Below are positions 10,921-21,227 of a DNA stretch of 64,000 nucleotides, one piece after another (the first letter of the stretch is position 1; the number at the start of each line of letters is the position of its first letter). The stretch comes from Cepaea nemoralis. Taxonomy: Eukaryota; Mollusca; Gastropoda; Stylommatophora; Helicidae. The notes beneath the pieces were generated by a model, which was not told where the DNA came from, made no database searches, and saw nothing but the letters and a program-made list of their open reading frames with translations. Made by a program: the position numbers and the translations under genes. The stretch lies in contig JACEFZ010015001.1 in NCBI GenBank assembly GCA_014155875.1, forward strand, positions 152,501 to 216,500, given 5' to 3'.

Positions 10921-11523
10921 GAAACTGCAGTAATTTAGTGACTAGAGTACTTGCTCTCCAACACAGCAGTTATGGTGAAGAAACTCTGGTTACAGAGCAG
11001 AAGAAAGTTCTAGAATGAGATAGATTATATCAAATGATATGCTATATGAACACAAATCCAATGTATTTCAAACAACACATTTGGCCCAAGAACAAATACT
11101 GCAACTCCTGTCTATGCATTAACAGCAAACTGGACCATGATCGTTGCCCATAAGGAACAGATAAAATAATAAAGGCATGAAAAGAAAAAGACAATAGGAA
11201 ATAATAAAATTTAAAAGTCAACATTTATGAATAAAAAAGATAATTATTTATATTATTCAATTAAGTATAATTTTGTTAAACATTTCACAAACGTAAACAA
11301 ACAAAAGTTATAATAATAAAGGACATCTGCTGAACTGTAATTAATACTTTTAATAGTTTTAGGCATATATTTATATGTAGTATTATACACAATACATAGT
11401 ATTGTACACAAGACATTATTGTGATAAAGTATAACATTTATTGCCCTATTTTAACGATAAGCACAATACTGTAAAACAAAATGTCTACAAAAGTAAAATA
11501 ATGTGCACGTTTTTGTTTTTCAG
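10921..11523. other. AT-rich DNA, no gene seen
   Basis: No shared repeat and no open frame with protein character. The last bases form the T-rich tract in front of the candidate exon at 11524. Confidence 0.4.
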
Positions 11524-11629
11524 CATAACCACTGCGCCTCAGTCAAATGTTGATACAATATCACATCACTCAGATTTTGCGTCAACGCTGTACAGAAGCT
11601 TTTCCTCCGCACTTCCAATTAAAGATTGA
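11524..11629 (+). other. Candidate terminal coding exon
   Basis: A strong acceptor-like tract (GTTTTTGTTTTTCAG) ends at 11523. Thirty-four codons follow (ITTAPQSNVDTISHHSDFAS… ending SALPIKD) to a TGA at 11627-11629. The residue mix is protein-like and contains three CG-bearing codons in an AT-rich setting. AATAAAG words at about 11848 and 11857 could be polyadenylation signals. The phase does not join directly to the 8258-8330 candidate. No family is recognised. Confidence 0.3.
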
Positions 11630-12109
11630 CACAGCACAGGGATATATTTCATATATGCACTTGTGGTCTCTAATTATATGTGTGCATGAACAATGTTTTT
11701 TTTTGAAGAATGCTACATCTACAAGGGTTAAGTAAAGGCAATAGAAAATGAAAAAGTTAGGTATGTATGAATCCTGCAAAAAAGTGAGAGATCATTAACA
11801 CAGATACAGTGTACATACCTTACAACGAACGGAAATCAGTGTGGGAAAATAAAGAAAATAAAGATATTACAAAATTTAATTTACAATTAAAACGTAAACA
11901 GGAAAAGTATTGGCATCAAACGTTATTAGGCCATCGAACATGCTCCTCGCAAGAGTCAAACATAACTATTTTCATTTTGTATTGTTATATCTGCTTCCGA
12001 TGTTACCTCTCTGATCGATTAAGTCATCTATTACAATGAGAATTCTCCAGAAACAAAAATGTGAAAGCACCTGAATAGTAGTTGTGGATGGGAGAATTAT
12101 GATGATTCA
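11630..12109. other. AT-rich DNA, possible 3' UTR
   Basis: Would be the 3' untranslated region if the exon at 11524 is real. AATAAAG occurs twice near 11850. Nothing else was recognised. Confidence 0.3.
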
Positions 12110-12330
12110 AAGTCTTATTGACGGCCTTGAAGACAGATACCCAAGAGGCCATTTCACAAAGACAGTTGATTGTCTACATCAGGACAAGAAGCATCACTTC
12201 TGGGTCCTATTATAAGACACGCGAGAGAGTGAAGAAAGTTATGACCACTAGGATGATCAAGGGTATCAGCGACAGAGGGAGAAGTGAGTTGACAGAGTGC
12301 CATGGATGACAATCAGTGATCAAACTTAAC
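12110..12330 (+). pseudogene. RTE-like LINE C-terminal fragment seeding a tandem array
   Basis: The plus-strand frame ending VMTTRMIKGISDRGRSEL aligns with VTTGKIEGKRGRGRPREM in the copy at 21.2 kb. The sequence just after it (CCATGGATGACAATCAGTG) is the start of the tandem array that follows. The LINE 3' end (CATGGCACATAATGATGATG) reappears at 13620-13645 beyond the array and a SINE. Confidence 0.65.
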
Positions 12331-13314
12331 AACACAGAGGAGAGACCTTTACTTGTGATGGAACATGAATGACTGTGCTGAGGAGAGATGTGTACTTGTG
12401 ATGGAACATGAATGACTGTGCTGTCAGAGTGCCATGGATGACAATCAGTGGACAAACTTACAAACACAGAGGAGAGATGTTTACTTGTGATGGAACATGA
12501 ATGACTGTGCTGAGGAGAGATCTGTACTTGTGATGGAACATGAATGACTGTGCTGTCAGAGTGCCATGGATGACAATCAGTGGACAAACTTACAAACACA
12601 GAGAGATGTTTACTTGTGATGGAACATGAATGACTGTGCTGAGGAGAGATGTTTACTTGTGATGGAACATGAATGACTGTGCTGAATAGAGATGTGTACT
12701 TGTGATGGAACATGAATGACTGTGCTGAGAAGAGATCTGTACTTGTGATGGAACATGAATGACTGTGCTGAGGAGAGATCTGTACTTGTGATGGAACATG
12801 AATGACTGTGCTGAGGAGAGATGTGTACTTGTGATGAACATGAATGACTGCTTTACTTGTGATGGAACATGAAAGACTGTGCTGAGGAGAGATGTGTACT
12901 TGTGATGGAACATGAATGACTGTGCTGGGGAGAGATGTGTACTTGTGATGGAACATGAATGACTGTGCTGAGGAGAGATGTGTACTTGTGATGGAACATG
13001 AATGACTGTGCTGAGGAGAGATGTGTACTTGTGATGGAACATGAATGACTGTGCTGAGGAGAGATGTGTACTTGTGATGGAACATGAATGACTGTGCTGA
13101 GGAGAGATGTGTACTTGTGATGGAACATGAATGACTGTGCTGAGGAGAGGTGTACTTGTGATGGAACATGAATGACTGTGCTGAGGAGAGATGTGTACTT
13201 GTGATGAAACATGAATGACTGTGCTGAGGAGAGATGTGTACTTGTGATGAAACATGAATGACTGTGCTGAGGAGAGATGTGTACTTGTGATGAAACATGA
13301 ATGACTGTCCTGTC
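12331..13314. repeat. 43-bp minisatellite
   Basis: About 22 head-to-tail copies of a 43-bp unit: TGATGGAACATGAATGACTG, TGCTGAGGAGAGATGTGTAC, TTG. In the first part (12291-12620) it forms a longer unit of about 133 bp that also includes CAGAGTGCCATGGATGACAA. Because 43 is not a multiple of three, a strand without stops is open in all three frames. That explains the 369-, 200- and 157-codon minus-strand frames, which I do not regard as genes. Confidence 0.95.
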
Positions 13315-13325
13315 AGCATGGCACA

Positions 13326-13619
13326 TTTTTGTGTGTGCGTTCGCTCGCTTTGAACTTATACGTAGTCAATTCACGTGCTACTACTACTAGCACACTGGAT
13401 TGATTTCTGCGTGTGGATTAGCTTTCTCTAAAATCAGTGTCCCTCGCCATCAGACAAATCCACTCCGGCTTCTGAGGTACTTGTAATTTACAACCCAAAG
13501 TCAAGGACAATAAGTGAACATTTTTAGCCCAACTGACTGGTGTAGGGGTTGAACACGATACCTCGGCATCAGCACATCCTGGAAGTTTAATAGCGAGCGC
13601 ACTTACCCATTCGGCCATG
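13326..13619 (-). mobile_element. tRNA-derived SINE family B, copy 2
   Basis: Minus-strand head at 13585-13619 (CATGGCCGAATGGGTAAGTG), poly(A) end at about 13326-13330, and a perfect 11-bp duplication AGCATGGCACA at 13315-13325 and 13620-13630. It is inserted between the 43-bp array and the original LINE terminus. Confidence 0.9.
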
Positions 13620-13727
13620 AGCATGGCACATAATGATGATGGTAATGTATAGGGGTATCACAAATGCGGCTTAGATGTTAAAGGGCCTTAGATATGAAAA
13701 CATATGAATCCAACTGAACTTGGGTTG

Positions 13728-13950
13728 TGCCCCTGTGGCCCATAAGATAAGCAAAGAGCAGTAACAATCTAACCAAGCATGCATGTCATAAAGTGCAATA
13801 AGGAGGGTTGGTGTAGGACTGGCAATCTCAACCTGTACAACCCATCAGCTGTAAGATCCCACCACATTCATGAGCAAGTCTACAAGGGGCATGCAGAGAG
13901 TTGTTTGAAAGCCTATGCTCCACTGGGAGATGAAGGAAAGAAGAGGAAAC
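13728..13950. mobile_element. SINE-like family C, copy 3
   Basis: Shares GTGGCCCATAAGATAAGCAA, AGCAGTAACAATCTAACCAA and GCATGCATGTCATAAAG with the copy at 48.3 kb, and CTACAAGGGGCATGCAGAG-type words with the others. An 82-codon frame across it is an accident of the repeat. Confidence 0.6.
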
Positions 13951-14263
13951 TTTCTCTGCACTACAAACTGACCTTACATTTCCACACTCGGAATGTTTTG
14001 TTTTTCTGTCACTTACATACATTATAGTTAGTAAGCAGTAATGCACATTTTCATTGTTTTGACTACGATGTGAAATACTTTTCATGTGTCTCGAAATCAG
14101 TTCTTTTGCTGTTTGGATGTAACTGGACTTTGTGAATTCAATGAGGACTTTACATGTGTCCGTAACATATTTTTTAGGTTGACCATTTTGTTATAAATTC
14201 TTAAATAAAACAGTTATTTTTAACACTGTGCTTTAGTGTTTTATTTTCATTTATTTAATTGGT
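13951..14263. other. No recognised feature
   Basis: AT-rich; an AATAAA occurs at about 14203. No open frame with recognisable family character. Confidence 0.4.
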
Positions 14264-14275
14264 CTGAGACTTGCA

Positions 14276-14576
14276 CTTTTTTTTTTTTGGCGCTCACTCA
14301 CTTTGAACTCAAGCGTAATCCATACACAGCTACTTCTAATAGGGCTGGACTGAATTTTGCGTGTGGATTAGGTTTTCCTATTAACAGTGTACACGGCCAT
14401 TAGGCAAACCCACTCTGACTTCAGAGATACTTGTAATTTGCGTCCCCAAGTCAAGGACGATAGGTCAACATTTTAGTCCAACTGTCCGGTGTCAGGGGCT
14501 GAATCCCTTACCTCGGCATCAGCACACTGGATGTTTAAGAACACATGTTCTTATCCATTGCAGCTATGCTGACCTA
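14276..14576 (-). mobile_element. tRNA-derived SINE family B, copy 3
   Basis: Poly(T) at 14276-14289 is the poly(A) end of a minus-strand copy. The tRNA-like head is at 14545-14576. A perfect 12-bp duplication, CTGAGACTTGCA, flanks it at 14264-14275 and 14577-14588. Confidence 0.9.
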
Positions 14577-14604
14577 CTGAGACTTGCAAATAATGTTGTT
14601 CTTA

Positions 14605-14760
14605 ATCATCATCATCATGTGCCTTGTCAAAATGCATCATCCATATTCATTTCTCTCGGTATGCCTCTTATCTTTCCAGTCATAATGTTCTCCAATGTCT
14701 TTCTTCTCTTTATAAGACCTAAGTACACTGTCTATATCTTTATAAGACCTAAGACCTAAG
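14605..14760 (-). pseudogene. RTE-like LINE 3' end, internally deleted
   Basis: Starts with the (ATC)n tail and GTGCCTTGTCAAAATGC (compare GTGCCCTGCCAGCTGGC at 21.2 kb), then continues CTTTCCAGTCATAATGTTCT and CCAATGTC. The middle of the normal C-terminal region is missing. CTTTATAAGACCTAAG is locally duplicated at 14710-14760. Confidence 0.65.
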
Positions 14761-14799
14761 TCATAGTTTGTATTTTCTCAATGCCTGTGTAGATGTTTT

Positions 14800-15068
14800 T
14801 TGCAGACACCTTAGGCATGAGAGTGCATGAGGTGGGTCAAAATCAAGACATTGCAGACACCTTGGGCATGAGGGTGCATGAAGTGGGTCAAAATCAAGAC
14901 ATTGCAGACACCTTGGGCATGAGGGTGCATGAAGTGGGTCAAAGTCAAGACATTGCAGACACCTTGGGCATGAGGGTGCATGAAGGTCAAAGTCAAGAAA
15001 TTGCAGGCATGAGGGTGCATGAAGTGGATGGAAGTCAAGAGATTGAGAAACTTATTGATGAGCCATGC
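14800..15068 (+). repeat. 51-bp coding-phase minisatellite from a LINE C-terminus
   Basis: Four to five copies of a 51-bp unit encode a repeated 17-residue block, ADTLGMRVHEVGQNQDI, in one plus-strand frame (14793-15071). The block is homologous to ADTLNVRMNEVREMAINQ in the LINE fragment at 8.7 kb. The unit length is a multiple of three, so the frame stays open. I see it as a local amplification of retrotransposon sequence, not a host gene. Confidence 0.8.
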
Positions 15069-15074
15069 TGAGAG

Positions 15075-16390
15075 GTGTTCTGCAAAAGGCCTGCTACATG
15101 ATGAGGTACTCTGCTACATGATGAGGTATTCTGCTACATGATGAGGTGTTCTGCTACGTGATGAGGTGTTCTGCTACGTGATGAGGTGTTCTGCTACGTG
15201 ATGAGGTATTCTGCTACGTGATGAGGTATTCTGCTACATGATGAGGTGTTCTGCTACATGATGAGGTGTTCTGCTACGTGATGAGGTGTTCTGCTACATG
15301 ATGAGGTATTCTGCTATGTGATGAGGTGTTCTGCTATGTGATGAGGTGTTCTGCTATGTGATGAGGTGTTCTGCTAGGTGATGAGGTGTTCTGCTAGGTG
15401 ATGAGGTATTCTGCTACATGATGAGGTGTTCTGCTACATGATGAGGTGTTCTGCTACGTGATGAGGTGTTCTGCTACATGATGAGGTATTCTGCTATGTG
15501 ATGAGGTGTTCTGCTATGTGATGAGGTGTTCTGCTAGGTGATGAGGTGTTCTGCTAGGTGATGAGGTATTCTGCTAGGTGATGAGGTATTCTGCTATATG
15601 ATGAGGTATTCTGCTACATTACGAGGTGTTCTGCTATGTGATGAGGTATTCTGCTAGGTGATGAGGTATTCTGCTACATGATGAGGTATTCTGCTACATG
15701 ATGAGGTATTCTGCTATGTGATGAGATATTCTGCTACATGATGAGGTATTCTGCTACATGAGGTATTCTGCTACATGATAAGGTATTCTGCTACATGATG
15801 AGGTATTCTGCTACGTGATGAGGTATTCTGCTACGTGATGAGGTATTCTGCTACATGATAAGGTATTCTGCTACATGATGAGGTATTCTGCTACGTGATG
15901 AGGTATTCTGCTATGTGATGAGGTATTCTGCTACATGATGAGGTATTCTGCTACATGATGAGGTATTCTGCTACGTGATGAGATATTCTGCTACATGATG
16001 AGGTATTCTGCTACATGAGGTATTCTGCTACATGATGAGGTATTCTGCTACATGATGAGGTATTCTGCTACATTACGAGGTGTTCTGCTATGTGATGAGG
16101 TATTCTGCTACATGATGAGGTATTCTGCTACATGATGAGGTATTCTGCAACGTGATGAGGTATTCTGCTACATGATGAGGTATTCTGCTACATGATGAGG
16201 TATTCTGCTGTGATGAGCTTTCTGCTATATGATGAGGTATTCTGCTACATTACGAGAGGTGTTCTGCTACATAATGAGGTATTCTGCTACATGATGAGAG
16301 GTGTTCTGCTACATGATGAGAGGTGTCCTGCAAAGGGCCTGCTACATGATGAGAAGTGTTCTGCAAATGGCCTGCTACATGGTGAGATAG
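15075..16390. repeat. 20-bp minisatellite with a 180-bp higher-order block
   Basis: About 65 copies of TGCTACATGATGAGGTATTC and close variants (CA/CG/TG/GG at one site, GTT/ATT at another). The 120 bases at 15241-15360 recur with one change at 15421-15540, showing a nine-unit (180-bp) higher-order period. The unit resembles the LINE terminus next to it (GGCCTGCTACATGATGAGG at about 15090), the likely seed. Near 16300-16390 the units lengthen again to the seed form. Confidence 0.95.
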
Positions 16391-16544
16391 GACCGAAGCT
16401 ATATGATCATCACATTGTCTCCTCCAGAACAAGCACCTAAAGAAGAAGGAGACCCTATTTTCATGTCGCTGCTATGAATAATGCAAGTCAAGTCAAGAAC
16501 CCTTTCACACACCTGTGGCATATTCAGTATGCTTGTGCTTGCAC

Positions 16545-16750
16545 CAAATTGCTTATAGACTAATCAGCTCTCAACAGGAATTGTGGTTACAATCACGCTG
16601 GCCACCTTTACTTCTGACATTTCCTGGTACCCGTTTTTGGCTGGCTGAACCTGAAAGCCCAGGTCATTTTAAAAATATTCTCATTGGGGATTCGAACACA
16701 TGACCACCAGGTTGGCAGGCATGCATGGTAGCCACTGCGGCAGTCCATGT
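16545..16750 (-). mobile_element. tRNA-derived SINE family E, copy 2
   Basis: The minus-strand head has GTGGCTACCATGCATGCC (A-box side) and GTGTTCGAATCCCC, a good B box. The body word GAAAGCCCAGGTCATTTTAA (plus strand) is shared with copy 1. Confidence 0.75.
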
Positions 16751-16844
16751 CAATATTCTCTGAAGCAAGTGTATAATGAGGTCAGTATTACTGTAGCCAC
16801 CTCCAACACCACACACACCCCCCTCCCAATAACATTTTCTGGCA

Positions 16845-16960
16845 TCTGTCTTATAAGGCTGGTTCAGACCCGGAGCCATGTGATCTGATCTCACCTCGAA
16901 GAGCAAGTAAACCCAGGACCACAGGGTCAGCAAATGAGTGTACTAACCACCTCCTCAAAT
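16845..16960 (-). mobile_element. tRNA-like SINE head, family F
   Basis: The minus strand reads GTGGTTAGTACACTCATTTG, then CTGACCCTGTGGTCCTGGGT. This is the spacing of A box, anticodon arm and B box of a tRNA-derived SINE, but the B box has decayed to GGGTTTACTTGC. Single copy in the window, so the borders are unknown. Confidence 0.45.
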
Positions 16961-17254
16961 TTGCTTTGATAATATTCAAATAAATTAGATTACTTTTCCT
17001 GACCAAAATAATAATAAATACAATTAACATTAGTGAAAAGAACATTGTAATTTGACAGTGGTGAAAAACAACAAATACAGACCATATAATAATTGACTTT
17101 ACTGAGTCCACAGAATATGTTTGGTGAAGATTTTACTGAATTTTCAGTTTCATCTCATTAACTGTTTCAACCCCAGAAGACTACATAGTGTATGTCCAAA
17201 GAGGAGAATAACAATATTACCAAAACATTATGAGTGTATTAATTTCAAAGTTAT

Positions 17255-17395
17255 AAATTAGTTGCGTATCCTTTTACAGGACATTGCAATCAATCCCAGC
17301 ACTTATTGGCCATTTTAGTTTTACTTACTAGGCAATTTTTACATTCAGTAGTTTGTCACTACTTTCTGAACTAATGTCAAAGTGGCAGCAAATAT
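17255..17395 (-). mobile_element. SINE family D, copy 4 (3' part)
   Basis: TTAGTTGCGTATCCTTTTAC, CAATCAATCCCAGCACTTAT and TTTACATTCAGTAGTTTGTC match the family D body. The tRNA head is missing. Confidence 0.6.
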
Positions 17396-17552
17396 AAAAC
17401 TTGTTAAAGCTTACTGTGTATCATGTTACAAAACTAACCGATTTGTTTAGTACGGCCAGACAATGTAACAGCCATACCATCACATCATGTATTGTTTGTA
17501 CACACGGACAACAACTGATCACCCATGGTCCACTGCCGGAACAGAGGGAGTT
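17396..17552. other. No recognised feature
   Basis: Short stretch between a SINE D fragment and a LINE 3' end; nothing identified. Confidence 0.3.
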
Positions 17553-17760
17553 CATCATCATCACCATGTGCGTTGCAGAGTGGCATAGGCATTCATGTCT
17601 CTCCACAGATCTCTTGGTGTTCTGGCATAATTCTACTGACGAAATCCCTCCATAAGATTGTCTCAGACCTTTCAGCATCATTTGTTTCTTCTTCTGCTTC
17701 GTGTTTCACTGATCTTTCCCATCATCAATATGTCATCCATATTACACTTAAATACTCAAG
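17553..17760 (-). pseudogene. RTE-like LINE 3' end
   Basis: (ATC)n tail at 17553-17567, then GTGCGTTGCAGAGTGGCATA and TTCATGTCTCTCCACAGATC as in the 21.2-kb copy. The minus-strand frame contains MMLKGLRQSYGGISSVELCQ, matching MMLGGLRRWHGGISAAELIQ there. The rest is decayed. Confidence 0.75.
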
Positions 17761-18061
17761 AGAGAATAATGTTAACAGCTTTGTCCTATAACAATGCACA
17801 ACTACTTTTCGTACCTGTCTCCACTTCAATTTATGACGACACTAATTGAGCTCATGTTTTATTTTTATATCTTGTCCGCTTGCTTGGCTGTGTTTTTAGA
17901 TGAAGATCACCCACAATGTCCATTAGGTTTGAGCTGGTCAACAGAAAAACAGAAGCATTAGTTTCTTGAACAAGCAAATATTCATCTGGCTCATAACAAC
18001 TCATAAACTATGTAACAAAGCAAAATGAATGCATCAGACATCAACTGTGCTTCATTTACTA

Positions 18062-19353
18062 CATCTCATCTCATCTCATCATGTTCCTCTTGTACCTTGC
18101 GGTGTCGAGGTGAAGTATAAACTTCGTGAGAGTGCCCGGTTATGGGCTTCGTATATCGACATTCCCATGGATTCTGTTATTCTCTCCGTCCAACGTTTAC
18201 GTGGTCGGCCTCTTCCTCTGTTTCCATCTGGTCTGTACATCATTGCTTGTTGTGGCATGCTGTTGACTGGTAGCCTACTTGCATGGCCAAACCATTTGAC
18301 CTGCTGCTTTCTAATAAAATCTAGAGCAGCTTTAACCCCCACTTTAGTCCTGATTTCTTCATTTCTGATCTTATCTCTTCTTGATACGTTGAGTATTCTT
18401 CTCAGGAACCTCATTTCTGTTGTTGTGATTTTTCTTTTCTCTTTTTCTGTCATTGTCCAGGTTTGGCATTGGTAGCACAGAGTTGGTAGGAAGATTGTGT
18501 TGTAAAGTGCTTTCTTAGTAGTTATTGATACATGTTTGTTCTTTAGTATTGGTGCCATTTGTCCAATGAGTTGATTTGCCTTATTGCACCTATTTTCGAT
18601 CTCGTCTTCTGATCTACCATTTGATATTATACTTCCTAGGTACTTGAAGCTCTTTACTTGTTTCAAGGGATGTTCGTTTAGGTGAATTGTTGCTGTTTGT
18701 TCTTCTTTAGTTATAGTCATTACCTCTGTTTTGCTTGTGCTAATTTTCATGTTATGTTCCCTACACATTTCGTTTAGACTATTCATGTGGTCTTGTAATT
18801 CAGCTTCTGATTTTGCTATTAATGCTTGGTCGTCCGCAAACAGGAGTTCTCTAATGGTTAGATTTGCAGATGGTTCTTCTTCTGTGTTCTCGTCATGCGG
18901 TATTCTTGCTGTCACTGCTTGGCTGGTTTCTTTACATATGTTGTCTATATATGTTATGAACAAGAGAGGGGACAGGACACAACCTTGTCGTACTCCAGAT
19001 CTTATGGTGAAGGGTTCTGAGTGTTCTCCATTTGCTCTCACTATGCATTCACTGTTGTTGTATAAACTTCTACATAGGTTTGTTAGATGTGTACTCACTC
19101 CATATTGTTTAAGGATTTCCCACAGCTTGTTTCTATCTACCCTATCAAATGCCTTTTCTTGGTCGACAAAGGCTAAGTAGAGTGTTTCATTGAATTCAAT
19201 TGATTTTTCTATAAGTTGTCTAAGAGCAAAAATGGCGTCTGTGTATCCTTTGTTTTTCCTAAATCCAAGCTGCGTTTCGCTTAGCTGGGGTTCTAAAGTA
19301 GTTCGTAATCTTTTTTCAAGAATTTTGCAAAATATTTTCCCAGTATGACTCAA
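18062..19353 (-). pseudogene. LINE reverse transcriptase, 5'-truncated, 424 codons open
   Basis: A minus-strand frame from 19353 to 18079 encodes the palm and C-terminal parts of a non-LTR reverse transcriptase. Residues 61-72 hold motif A (LAFVDQEKAFDRV, catalytic Asp about 70). Residues 119-129 are SGVRQGCVLSP (motif B). Residues 172-175 are FADD (motif C, the metal-binding Asp pair). YLGSIIS (238-244) and WFGH (354-357) follow in the C-terminal region. The endonuclease domain and N-terminal fingers are missing, so it cannot act alone. The 3' end runs into (GATGA)n-like repeats at 18061-18078. The frame is unbroken, so the insertion is fairly young. RTE-like placement is my inference from the C-terminal pattern. 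Confidence 0.88.
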
Positions 19354-20160
19354 CAGTCAACATTACTCAACATTACTACATCATAATGATAAAAATAATA
19401 AACAGTTTATTTACAAAAGCTAACAATTATACCAAACATATAAAATAAAATTGGCTACACAATTACATAAGTCTGCTTTATGAAAGTTCAGTATCATAAT
19501 ATACACATGAAATAAAATTGTCTACACTATTACATGTCTTCTTTACAAAAGCACAGTATCATAATACATAGATTAAATAAAATTGTCTACACTATTACAG
19601 GAATTCTGCCAGAAATTTATTTCATTTAACTCTGAATGTATGTGTTCAAATACTGCTGTTTTGTGAGCTCACTTTTTAAAGTAAATTTTAGGTCATGACA
19701 GGTATTAGTAATTTAAAGATCTCTGCTACAATTCGTCTTCAAAATGAATTCTATAAAATGTAAATGCATGTCAATTAGAAGTAACTTGTAGAAACACTGG
19801 AATGGGGAATAAAGTCATATATTTTACATAATGTGGACTTGTAGAATCTCAACTACTTGTAGCCACTTCAAGTGGAGTTTATAGTATGTTCCGATTTGAA
19901 TGCCTTCATTCACGATCAATTATTTTGAAAACTGTCTGTTGCATCGTTATGAAATTTTTCCAGCCGTCTTATATTTACCCCCACCCAAGGAATATGTCTT
20001 TGATAGGTCCAAAAACAACTTAAATCATTGAAAGCCGCGACATACCTTTGATGTTTTGCTGAACAACTAGTGATTTCTCGCTAAAAATGTTATGTTTATG
20101 GTAATGGGGACCTGCAAATTCAGATGACACACAAAGGTGTATCCGGATTCGTATGGGAGT
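19354..20160. other. AT-rich DNA, no gene seen
   Basis: Contains a short tandem-like block at 19420-19600 in which TAAATAAAATTGTCTACACT recurs with about a 65-base spacing (three loose copies). No open frame of note. Confidence 0.4.
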
Positions 20161-20170
20161 GGGTGCAATG

Positions 20171-20417
20171 AAAGAAGTAGCTTACAATCGACAGGGTCGG
20201 CTGCATTGCACCGGGTTTTTATCCCATATGGCTCAGTTTCTTTCCGCAGCGCGGAAAGCGTCGCACAAAGCACGAACTCCGTAGCTCCAACGACCCTCGG
20301 GAGTCTCCGAAAAAAAAATGCACTCTTGAAATGAAGGACGAGGCCCGGAATCGAACATACAACCTTCGGAGCCCGAGTCAGACGGCTTGACCACTTCACC
20401 ACGGAGAATCCCGAGAG
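20171..20417 (-). mobile_element. tRNA-derived SINE family A, copy 2
   Basis: Minus-strand head with GTGGTGAAGTGGTCAAGCCG (A box) and TGTTCGATTCC (B box). The body reads CTCCGTAGCTCCAACGACCC on the plus strand. Flanked by a perfect 10-bp duplication GGGTGCAATG at 20161-20170 and 20418-20427. Confidence 0.9.
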
Positions 20418-20427
20418 GGGTGCAATG

Positions 20428-20798
20428 TGTAATATTAGTAAAGACAGAGAATTTACAGAGGCACGGGGTAAATAATTTGTAAATTAACAGGAAAGTAGAA
20501 GGACTATATTTCTTACCTTATTTTTCATTTCCTTCTTGTTTCTTCAGCTGATGCTGATGCTGTAATGTTTAGGGCCTGCAATTCGTCTGAATAGTTGGAG
20601 CAAAATATCCCAGTAAGTGTGTACGTAGATTAAGGTCTGCGATCTGCTCAGACCTTAATCTGTGTCGGACGATTCCAGTAGGTTTATGATTGCTCTCGGT
20701 TGCATAAAATTCAATCCATCCTTTCTCCAATAGTCCTCTTCCTCTTTCAACACATGGTCCTCACATTTTTTCCAGTAACTTTTATCAATATTTAATAG
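20428..20798. other. No recognised feature
   Basis: Holds an imperfect inverted repeat, TTAAGGTCTGCGATCTGCTCAGACCTTAA in pieces (about 20630-20658), a small hairpin of unknown role. Nothing else recognised. Confidence 0.35.
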
Positions 20799-20990
20799 CG
20801 CGGACAGACAGACAGACAGACAGACAGACAGGTAGGTAGGTAGGCAGAAAGGTAGGTAGGTAGGTAGGCAGGCAGAAAGGTTGGCGTGGGTGGGTGGGTG
20901 GGTGGGACGGTCGGTCGGTCAGCCAGCAGGAGATAGATAGGTAGGTAGCTAGACAGACAGACAGACAGACAGTCAGACAGACAGACAGAT
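20799..20990. repeat. Compound microsatellite (GACA)n, (GGTA)n, (GGTG)n
   Basis: Successive tetranucleotide runs: GACA, TAGG/GGTA, GGGT, CGGT and GACA again. Simple-sequence DNA; the short frames across it are not genes. Confidence 0.95.
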
Positions 20991-21159
20991 GTCATTAGAA
21001 ATTGTAGCTTAGTAAACAATGTTAACATTGAACTACAAATCAAGCATGCAATCAACAAACTGAATCATGCATTTCAGGTTGTTTCAACAATTGAACTACT
21101 GCAGTAACATCGGTTTACAGTAAGAATGAGTAACATATGAAATGACAACAGTGAGAACA

Positions 21160-21165
<6 letters not shown>
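20991..21165. repeat. Decayed outlying monomer of the main tandem array
   Basis: ATTAGAAATTGTAGCTTAGT, AAACAATGTTAACATTGAAC, CTACTGCAGTAACATCGGTT and TACAGTAAGAATGAGTAACA align with the sequence in front of box C of the main array (for example 23126-23290). It lies outside the continuous array and shows the array once extended further left. Confidence 0.7.

Positions 21166-21224
<59 letters not shown>
21163..21224. repeat. (TA)n microsatellite, left
   Basis: About 30 TA units directly before the LINE fragment. A similar tract follows that fragment at 21787-21862, so the LINE sits between two TA tracts. Confidence 0.95.

Positions 21225-21226
<2 letters not shown>

Positions 21227-21227
<1 letters not shown>

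Noticed and set aside
12210..13326. Minus-strand frames of 369, 200 and 157 codons
   Set aside because: They are the three frames of one 43-bp tandem repeat that happens to lack stops on that strand; no start context, domain or codon signal.
18029..19180. Two 148-149-codon plus-strand frames
   Set aside because: Antisense of the reverse transcriptase pseudogene on the minus strand.
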